From Anaerolineaceae bacterium UBA6133 (GTDB lineage: Bacteria; Chloroflexota; Anaerolineae; Anaerolineales; Anaerolineaceae): a stretch of 12,151 nt of DNA. The translations under genes and the position numbers were made by a program. This document shows, in pieces, positions 7,748 through 12,151 of this stretch. Location of the stretch: positions 1-12,151 of the forward strand of contig DIVL01000068.1 of the NCBI GenBank assembly GCA_002435825.1, given 5' to 3'. The notes beneath the pieces were generated by a model, which saw only the letters and a list, made by a program, of their open reading frames with translations, ran no database searches and was not told where the DNA came from. Position 1 is the first letter of the stretch. Every line of letters begins with the position of its first letter.

Positions 7748-7772
7748 GAACAGATAACGACTGCGTAGTCAA
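7744..7772 (-). promoter_or_regulatory. predicted promoter of the tetR-epimerase operon
   Basis: Read on the - strand, TTGACT (plus 7767-7772) and TCAAAT (plus 7744-7749) are separated by 17 bp. They match the -35 at 5 of 6 positions and the -10 at 4 of 6. The palindrome covers the -10 and start-site region, which suits repression by blocking polymerase. Confidence 0.55.
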
Positions 7773-7814
7773 GATGGACACTCTACAACTGAAAAGCTGT
7801 GCAAATACGCATTT

Positions 7815-7845
7815 TTGCAAAAAAACATCAGGAGTTCGGTATAAT
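7815..7845 (+). promoter_or_regulatory. predicted rpiB promoter
   Basis: A perfect TATAAT lies at 7840-7845, with a weak -35-like TTGCAA at 7815-7820 (19-bp spacing). The start site would fall near 7852, which excludes the far-upstream in-frame start at 7799 and supports the ATG at 7874. Confidence 0.5.
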
Positions 7846-7873
7846 GATGACAATTCATCCAAGTGAGGTAACT

Positions 7874-8398
7874 ATGAAAATCGCAATTGGTTCTGATCAT
7901 GCAGGTTTGGCGCTAAAAGAAGCCGTCAAGGTTTATCTTGACAGCCGAATGATCCCCTATGAGGATTTTGGCACCCACACCCAGGAAAGCAGTGATTATC
8001 CGCGCATTGCTGAGATTGTCTGCAAGGCGATCCTCTCCACTGAATTCGACCGCGGTATCCTTATCTGCGGCACCGGAATCGGCATGTCCATCGCCGCCAA
8101 CAAGATCCCCAACATTCGGGCTGCGGCTTGCAGCGAACCCTACTCCGCTATCCTTTCAAAGCGTCACAACAAGAGCAATGTGCTTTGCATGGGAGGCAGA
8201 GTGGTGGCAAGCGGTCTGGCAACCCTGATCACCGAGGGTTGGTTGAACGCCTCCTTCGAGGGCGAGCGGCATCAACGCCGTGTGGATATGCTGACCCGCA
8301 TCGAGCAACGTTCTGCTATCCCATACGTATCTCACCCAGCCAAGGAAGAAGATACCAGTCCCCTGCCTGCCGCGGACGCACCCGCTGACGACAATTAG
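7874..8398 (+). CDS. rpiB: ribose 5-phosphate isomerase B (RpiB/LacA/LacB family)
   Basis: This 174-residue enzyme interconverts ribose 5-phosphate and ribulose 5-phosphate in the pentose phosphate pathway. The N-terminus MKIAIGSDHAG (Asp8, His9) is diagnostic. The catalytic Cys65 is in ICGTGIGMS (64-72), His98 and Asn99 in KRHNKSNVL (97-104), Arg109 in MGGRVV, and the C-terminal RRVDMLTRIE (135-144) follows. I chose the ATG at 7874 because GAGG (7865-7868) precedes it by 5 nt and the family starts here; the in-frame start at 7799 lies upstream of the -10 box. Residues from about 146 on form an extra acidic, proline/alanine-rich tail (HPAKEEDTSPLPAADAP) that the core fold does not need. A LacAB-type or other sugar-phosphate isomerase is possible but less likely. 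Confidence 0.95.
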   Translation: MKIAIGSDHAGLALKEAVKVYLDSRMIPYEDFGTHTQESSDYPRIAEIVCKAILSTEFDRGILICGTGIGMSIAANKIPNIRAAACSEPYSAILSKRHNKSNVLCMGGRVVASGLATLITEGWLNASFEGERHQRRVDMLTRIEQRSAIPYVSHPAKEEDTSPLPAADAPADDN

Positions 8399-8422
8399 CA
8401 TAGGCGTAAATCAGTTTTAATA

Positions 8423-8450
8423 CTTGTGCACCGCACAAGCACATTCTTTT
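8423..8450 (+). terminator. hairpin terminator after rpiB
   Basis: CTTGTGC (8423-8429) and GCACAAG (8433-8439) form a perfect 7-bp stem with a 3-nt ACC loop, followed by CACATTCTTTT. The T run is offset by about 5 nt, so the terminator is plausible but not ideal. Confidence 0.55.
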
Positions 8451-8466
8451 CTAATTATTGTTAATA

Positions 8467-8485
8467 TATTACAATTCCTGTAATA
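8467..8485. promoter_or_regulatory. inverted repeat upstream of the AIM24-family gene
   Basis: TATTACA (8467-8473), N5, then TGTAATA (8479-8485): perfect 7-bp arms. It ends 3 nt before the Shine-Dalgarno AAAGGA (8489-8494). It could be a dimeric repressor site or a small leader hairpin near the ribosome binding site. I do not recognise it as a named operator. A -35-like TTGTTA is at 8458-8463, without a good -10. Confidence 0.45.
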
Positions 8486-8499
8486 GTGAAAGGACTATT

Positions 8500-9180
8500 A
8501 TGAAATATAAGGTTTTTGGTGACAAATTACCCGCAGTCAGCTTGCAGTTTGAAGCTAACGAAGCCATCTATACTCAGTCAGGTGGCATGACCTGGATGAC
8601 CGATAATTTCAGGATGGAAACCAACGTTCGCGGTGGTCTGATGAAAGGTCTCGGACGTATGCTATCCGGCGAGTCCCTGTTCATGGCCACCTACACCGCC
8701 CTCGCAAGCGGCGCCGAGATGACCCTTGCTTCTTCATTCCCCGGAGCCATCATCGCGCTGGAGCTGGATGGCAGCATGGAATATATTGCCCAAAAATCCG
8801 CCTTTTTATGCGCGACCCCGGGCGTTGAGCTCTCTACTTACGTTACCAAGCTCAAAGCTGGCATTTTTGGCGGTGAAGGCTTTATTATGCAGCGGCTGAG
8901 CGGGCGCGGTATCGTCTTCTTTGAGCTGGATGGAACCGTTGTCGAGAAAGATCTCGCTCCTGGTGAACGCCTCAAAGTCGACACCGGCAATCTTGCCCTG
9001 TTTGAATCCCGGATATCCTATGACGTCGAAACCGTCAAAGGTTTTACCAATGTGCTCTTCGGTGGTGAGGGATTGTTCCTGAGCAGCATTCAGGGTCCCG
9101 GAAAGGTCTGGCTGCAGTCAGTAAACGCTGCCAACTTCGCCGCGAAGATCCTGCCTTTCATACCCCACAGCAAGGGTTAG
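8500..9180 (+). CDS. AIM24 / TIGR00266 family protein of unknown function
   Basis: This 226-residue protein matches the AIM24 family by its two related glycine-rich segments, GIFGGEGFIMQRLSGRGIVF (121-140) and LFGGEGLFLSSIQGPGKVWL (186-205). The fold is a double beta-sandwich related to tryptophan RNA-binding attenuator-like domains. Family length is about 220-260. No signal peptide or transmembrane segment is evident. The yeast relative AIM24 affects mitochondrial inner-membrane organisation; the bacterial role is unknown and I assign none. The ATG at 8500 has AAAGGA 5 nt upstream; an in-frame TTG at 8458 would run through the inverted repeat and is unlikely. It appears to be transcribed alone, ending at a strong terminator. 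Confidence 0.9.
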   Translation: MKYKVFGDKLPAVSLQFEANEAIYTQSGGMTWMTDNFRMETNVRGGLMKGLGRMLSGESLFMATYTALASGAEMTLASSFPGAIIALELDGSMEYIAQKSAFLCATPGVELSTYVTKLKAGIFGGEGFIMQRLSGRGIVFFELDGTVVEKDLAPGERLKVDTGNLALFESRISYDVETVKGFTNVLFGGEGLFLSSIQGPGKVWLQSVNAANFAAKILPFIPHSKG

Positions 9181-9193
9181 GATAAGATTAACT

Positions 9194-9230
9194 AAAAACC
9201 GCTGGCGTACTACACACCAGCGGTTTTTTT
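9194..9230. terminator. strong bidirectional intrinsic terminator
   Basis: AAAAACCGCTGG (9194-9205) pairs with CCAGCGGTTTTT (9217-9228) around an 11-nt loop. T7 follows on the + strand, and the A5 gives a T run on the - strand. It serves both the AIM24-family gene and the convergent elp3, whose stop codon (9229-9231) overlaps its T tract. Confidence 0.93.
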
Positions 9231-10857
9231 ATTCAAGGGACTTGCGCATGTAAAGCTCGCCGAGCTCAAAACCCCTTTCGGCGTAATAAGTACGCGTGCC
9301 AACCGCAGAAATAACCGCCAAACCCTGATAATGATGTTCCCTGGCAATCCGTTCCGCCTCAAGCAGCAGCTGAGTGCCCAAACCAATGTGCTGGGCGGCA
9401 CCCGCCTGCTCAGAACCTACTTCAAGCGATTGCCCATACACGTGCACCTCCCGGATGATCGCTGCCTGCTGAAGGTCAGGGATGGTTGGGTTGGTTTCAA
9501 CTTTGGGGAGGGAAAGCCTTAGAAAACCAACAATTTTGTCATCCGGCGTATTGAAGGACAGAAAATGCTCTTCCGCCTGACCTGCCTGGTAGACCTGATC
9601 GGTCAATACTAGGGATTCGGCATCGACCTTGCCGTACCGGATCTCACGGCAGCGGATGCACTGGCACTGCTGCCCGCGCTGCTGCAAAAGCTGGGCGACA
9701 TTCTGCCTCAGGCTGGTGTTTCGGTTCCCCTCCACCACCAGGGGCGACGGGATATCCCGAATGACGCGGTTGATGCGGCAGAAGCGGGGCACTTCCAGCT
9801 TTACGTCTGCAATCAGCGAGATCAAAGTATCTTCCGAATATGGATGATATTCGCCCGCCTGCCAATAGCGGTAGAGTTCTGCGGATTCCAACAGTTGGCA
9901 GGGATATATCTTGAGCTCATCAGGCTGCAATCCCCCATCCCGCCACAAGCGTTTGAAGTCTTCCCGGTCGCTTTCGGGGGTGGCGCCAAGCAAATTGGGC
10001 ATCCAGTGCAGCAGGACTTTATAGCCGGCCGCACGCACCAGGGCGACTGCCTCTTCGGTTTCTACCGCGGTATGACCACGGCGATTTAGCTGCAGAATCT
10101 TGTCATCCATGCTTTGCACCCCGATCTGGATTTTGGTGACACCCTGCCGGCGATATTCCAGCAAACCATCCAGCGTGATCAGGTCAGGTCGGGTTTCAAC
10201 CACCAACCCAACATTACGGTGGACGCCATTAACATTTCTTGCCTGCACCTCAGCCAGTGGGACAGGACCCTGGTCATCCAGTGGATTCTCCTCGTTGAGC
10301 GCCTCAAAGCAACGGCGGATGAACCACTCACGGTAGTCGGAAGGGTATGCCGACCATGAGCCTCCCAGGATGAGCAGCTCGATCTTCTCGGTCGGGTGAC
10401 CCACTTCGTGGAGGGCTTTCAGCCTTGAACTGACCTGCAGGTAAGGGTCGAAGTGGTTTTCAACCCCGCGGCGCGCGCCGGGTTCATCTGATAGGTATGA
10501 TTGCGGCAATCCAGCCTCGCTGGGGCAAAAAATGCATTCGCCCGGGCAGGGATGAGGTTTGGTGAGGATGGTGATGGTGGTCACGCCTGAAAGCGTGCGG
10601 ATTGGCTTCATCCGGATTTTTGCCAGTAATACAGGATCATCCTCCCACTCGCCCGTCTCCACCATGCGCCGGTAAGCAGCCACCAGAGTGTGCTTGGCAA
10701 GGAACCCCCTGCCTTCTGGGAGGGGATTCGCCCGCAGAGCCTGGAGCACCTCAGCCCCTGCCCGCACGGCTTCAAGCACTTTGAGTGCGAGTTCAAGCTC
10801 CTGGGGGGAATACTGGCGCTTCTTTTGCCAACGTTCGCGTTCGGTGGAGGTAGTCAT
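9229..10857 (-). CDS. elp3: Elp3 family tRNA uridine-34 carboxymethyl-type transferase (radical SAM plus acetyltransferase)
   Basis: This 542-residue protein is a complete Elp3. The radical SAM domain carries a CX3CX2C cluster motif (Cys104, Cys108, Cys111 in KPHPCPGECIFCP), then QSYLSDEPGARR (119-130) and LLILGGSWSAYP (161-172). A zinc-type cluster follows at Cys398, Cys400 and Cys403 (CQCIRCREIR). The C-terminal GNAT domain has IREVHVYG (468-475), the acetyl-CoA loop QHIGLGTQLL (489-498) and YYAERGFELGELY (524-536). Elp3 uses acetyl-CoA and SAM radical chemistry to install a carboxymethyl group on wobble U34. In eukaryotes it needs the Elongator complex, but some bacteria and archaea (Dehalococcoides, Methanocaldococcus) have it alone. 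No other Elongator gene is present here. It diverges from a Trm9-like methyltransferase that could modify its product. AGGA lies just upstream of the ATG. Confidence 0.95.
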   Translation of the reverse strand: MTTSTERERWQKKRQYSPQELELALKVLEAVRAGAEVLQALRANPLPEGRGFLAKHTLVAAYRRMVETGEWEDDPVLLAKIRMKPIRTLSGVTTITILTKPHPCPGECIFCPSEAGLPQSYLSDEPGARRGVENHFDPYLQVSSRLKALHEVGHPTEKIELLILGGSWSAYPSDYREWFIRRCFEALNEENPLDDQGPVPLAEVQARNVNGVHRNVGLVVETRPDLITLDGLLEYRRQGVTKIQIGVQSMDDKILQLNRRGHTAVETEEAVALVRAAGYKVLLHWMPNLLGATPESDREDFKRLWRDGGLQPDELKIYPCQLLESAELYRYWQAGEYHPYSEDTLISLIADVKLEVPRFCRINRVIRDIPSPLVVEGNRNTSLRQNVAQLLQQRGQQCQCIRCREIRYGKVDAESLVLTDQVYQAGQAEEHFLSFNTPDDKIVGFLRLSLPKVETNPTIPDLQQAAIIREVHVYGQSLEVGSEQAGAAQHIGLGTQLLLEAERIAREHHYQGLAVISAVGTRTYYAERGFELGELYMRKSLE

Positions 10858-11004
10858 GAATTCCTATTCTACCTCAGGGCAGAAGCATTAGTTTTCTCGA
10901 AACACAAAGAGTGATCTGCTACACACTCTGAAAGCGGTTGATAGCCAAGATTTCGCTGGATGCCAGCCAATTCAGATTAGCAAACTAACTGATAAAATCA
11001 GCAT
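10858..11004. other. 147-bp divergent spacer between elp3 and the Trm9-like gene
   Basis: This spacer must hold both promoters. The + strand promoter is visible at its right end (10971-10998). For elp3 there is only a -10-like TAGAAT very close to its start codon and no matching -35. Two small inverted repeats are present: AGAGTG/CACTCT (10908-10913 and 10924-10929) and GCTGG/CCAGC (10955-10959 and 10963-10967). Neither is strong enough to call an operator. Confidence 0.4.
10971..10998 (+). promoter_or_regulatory. predicted promoter giving a leaderless mRNA
   Basis: TTCAGA (10971-10976) and TAAAAT (10993-10998) are 16 bp apart, matching -35 at 4 of 6 and -10 at 5 of 6 positions. Only 6 nt separate the -10 from the ATG at 11005, so transcription would begin at or very near the start codon. 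No Shine-Dalgarno is present. Confidence 0.5.
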
Positions 11005-11742
11005 ATGCAACCCAAAATGGTCGAAAAGCTCCTGCGTCTGAACCAGGAATTCTACGCCACCTACGCGCAGTCTTTTGCTGCGACACGCCACAGCGTCCAA
11101 CCCGGCGTGCAGCGTCTGCTTCCCCAGATAATGCGAGCCGAAGTGATGCTGGATTTGGGTTGCGGCAATGGCAACCTGGCGGAATTACTGAAAAGTGAAG
11201 GTTTTTGCGGCAATTATTTTGGCGTTGATGAAAATACCTACTTTTTGGAGCAGGCAGCAGCTGCCACACAGGACGCCGCTTTTGGAAGTTACACCTTCAT
11301 GCAGGGCTCCCTGGTAAACGCTGACTGGTTGGAGTTGGTCGACGAGGCGGATGCAATTTGCTCCTTTGCCACGCTCCATCACCTGCCCGGAACTGATTTG
11401 CACCGCCAATTGTTTTCCTCAGTCAGCAGCAAACTAAGCCCCCAAGGTCGCTTTTTCTTCTCATGCTGGCAAGTGCTGGGAAATCAGCGTCTCGAAAAAC
11501 ACCTCGTGCCGTGGAAGCCGACCGGCCTTGAGAATGAACAAATAAAGGAAAACGATTTGTTGATGGATTGGCGGGCTGATCCGGGTAAGCCAGCAAAGCT
11601 GCGCTACATCCACCACTTCTTTCCGTCAGAATTACGCGCGTTGGGAGAATCACATGGGTTGCTACTTCAGGATGAGTTCTTTTCAGACGGCAAGGAAGGC
11701 AACCTGGGCTTATACCAGGTCTGGCAAAAACCTGGGCTCTAA
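11005..11742 (+). CDS. Trm9/ALKBH8-like SAM-dependent methyltransferase, probable tRNA wobble-uridine methyltransferase
   Basis: This 245-residue class I methyltransferase has motif I LDLGCGNGN at 49-57 and Asp75 for the SAM ribose (YFGVDENTYF). Beyond the common fold it follows the Trm9/ALKBH8 plan: an N-terminal YATYAQSFAATRHSVQPGV (18-35) like the yeast IAxHFSxTR segment, an HHLPGTDLHR (125-134) like HHxSTxERR, then a VPW triplet at 168-170 and RYIHHFFPSEL (200-210) like RYYHxFxxGEL. Trm9 methylates the carboxymethyl group at U34, made through Elp3, to give mcm5U. The neighbouring divergent elp3 supports the same role here; this remains an inference. Trm9 needs the activator Trm112 in yeast, and no such gene is in the window. 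A generic methyltransferase is the alternative. The gene ends in overlapping stop codons with the convergent ZIP gene. Confidence 0.72.
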   Translation: MQPKMVEKLLRLNQEFYATYAQSFAATRHSVQPGVQRLLPQIMRAEVMLDLGCGNGNLAELLKSEGFCGNYFGVDENTYFLEQAAAATQDAAFGSYTFMQGSLVNADWLELVDEADAICSFATLHHLPGTDLHRQLFSSVSSKLSPQGRFFFSCWQVLGNQRLEKHLVPWKPTGLENEQIKENDLLMDWRADPGKPAKLRYIHHFFPSELRALGESHGLLLQDEFFSDGKEGNLGLYQVWQKPGL

Positions 11743-11748
11743 CCCAGG
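11726..11748 (-). terminator. intrinsic terminator of the ZIP gene, inside the methyltransferase 3' end
   Basis: On the - strand CCTGGG (plus 11743-11748) pairs with CCCAGG (plus 11731-11736) around a 6-nt loop, followed by TTTTT (plus 11726-11730). The stem includes the stop codons of both convergent genes. The + strand side has no T run. Confidence 0.6.
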
Positions 11749-12151
11749 GCAACATCCAGCAGCATCATGACCGCAAACCCCAGCATAACTGCAATAGTTG
11801 GCACATCCGAGTGATTACCCGCCGAGCGTTTTGCCTCGGGAATCAATTCTTCCGCCACCACGTAGATCATTGCGCCAGCAGCAAATGCCAGGGCATACGG
11901 CAGCAGACCGCGAATGGACAAAACCGCCCATGCGCCAATAACTGCCGCGATCGGTTCCACCATGCCTGAGTATTGCCCTAGCAAAAAAGCCTTCTTGCGG
12001 CTCACGTTTTCACTGCGCAGCGGCATGGAGACCGCCATGCCTTCAGGGAAGTTTTGAATTCCGATACCCAGCGCCAGGGCGATCGCTGAGCTGAGGGTTG
12101 CGCCATCGATGCCGGCTCCCGCAGCACCAAAAGCCACACCCACCGCCAATC
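11739..12151 (-). CDS. ZIP family metal transporter, GufA-like (N-terminus outside window)
   Basis: About 137 C-terminal residues of a membrane transporter are visible; the frame runs off the window edge with no true start (the first codon that could initiate is a TTG reading as Leu in LAVGVAFGAAGAG). This fragment begins just where a metal-binding HNxPEG-type helix 4 would end. The helix 5 motif GIQNFPEGMAVSMPLR and GQYSGMVEPIAAVIGAW follow, then LLPYALAFAAGAMIYVVAEELIPEA and a final hydrophobic helix ending in MLLDVALG. These are GufA-subfamily signatures, with Gln replacing the usual His of helix 5. ZIP proteins import Zn2+ or related divalent metals across the inner membrane. It overlaps the convergent methyltransferase stop by 4 nt. 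Confidence 0.92.
   Translation of the reverse strand, partial: LAVGVAFGAAGAGIDGATLSSAIALALGIGIQNFPEGMAVSMPLRSENVSRKKAFLLGQYSGMVEPIAAVIGAWAVLSIRGLLPYALAFAAGAMIYVVAEELIPEAKRSAGNHSDVPTIAVMLGFAVMMLLDVALG

Noticed and set aside
7799..7873. N-terminal extension of rpiB from an upstream in-frame start
   Set aside because: The extension covers the -10 box, and RpiB proteins begin at MKIAIGSDHAG, which has its own ribosome binding site.
8220..8241. CAACCCT/AGGGTTG inverted repeat inside rpiB
   Set aside because: It is within conserved coding sequence with no T run or promoter; probably chance.
10908..10929. AGAGTG/CACTCT hairpin with the same arms as the hairpin at 6086-6106
   Set aside because: Six-base arms recur easily by chance, loop sequences differ, and no shared context suggests a repeat family or attenuator.
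1..12151. Defence island, prophage, CRISPR or mobile element
   Set aside because: No repeats, integrase, transposase, Cas or toxin-antitoxin signatures are visible; gene content is core metabolic and translational.

Overview
The window looks like ordinary chromosome from a bacterium of moderate GC content, most plausibly the phylum Chloroflexota (Anaerolineae-like). That placement is an inference from the gene set: a stand-alone B12-binding mutase subunit next to a MeaB GTPase, a short archaeal-type AspRS, a bacterial single-protein Elp3, a GufA-type ZIP transporter and an AIM24-family protein. No phylogeny was run. I see no IS element, phage gene, CRISPR array, rRNA or tRNA.

Layout. (1) At 1-46 there may be the last codons of an upstream gene. 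(2) At 137-6080 seven genes lie head to tail on the + strand with gaps of 1-17 nt, so they probably form one operon: mutase B12 subunit, MeaB, AspRS, a GNAT acetyltransferase, PRPP synthetase, Fpg/MutM and a SAM methyltransferase. (3) At 6099-7702 on the - strand a TetR regulator and an NAD-dependent epimerase/reductase overlap by 4 nt. A perfect 28-bp palindrome overlies the predicted -10 of their promoter, as expected for autorepression. (4) At 7874-9180 on the + strand are rpiB and an AIM24-family gene, each with its own upstream signals; the second ends at a strong two-way terminator. (5) At 9229-11742 a full-length Elp3 (- strand) and a methyltransferase resembling eukaryotic Trm9/ALKBH8 (+ strand) diverge from a 147-bp spacer. 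(6) At 11739-12151 on the - strand is the C-terminal part of a ZIP metal transporter, cut by the window edge.

How the genes work together. The B12 subunit and MeaB belong to adenosylcobalamin-dependent acyl-CoA mutase chemistry; the large catalytic subunit is not in the window. AspRS and PRPP synthetase are core translation and nucleotide genes, and Fpg repairs oxidised guanine. The most interesting pair is Elp3 plus the Trm9-like methyltransferase. In eukaryotes Elp3 makes carboxymethyl-type modifications at wobble uridine 34 and Trm9 methylates the carboxymethyl group to give mcm5U. Their adjacency suggests a minimal bacterial route to mcm5U-type tRNA modification, distinct from the usual MnmE/MnmG route.
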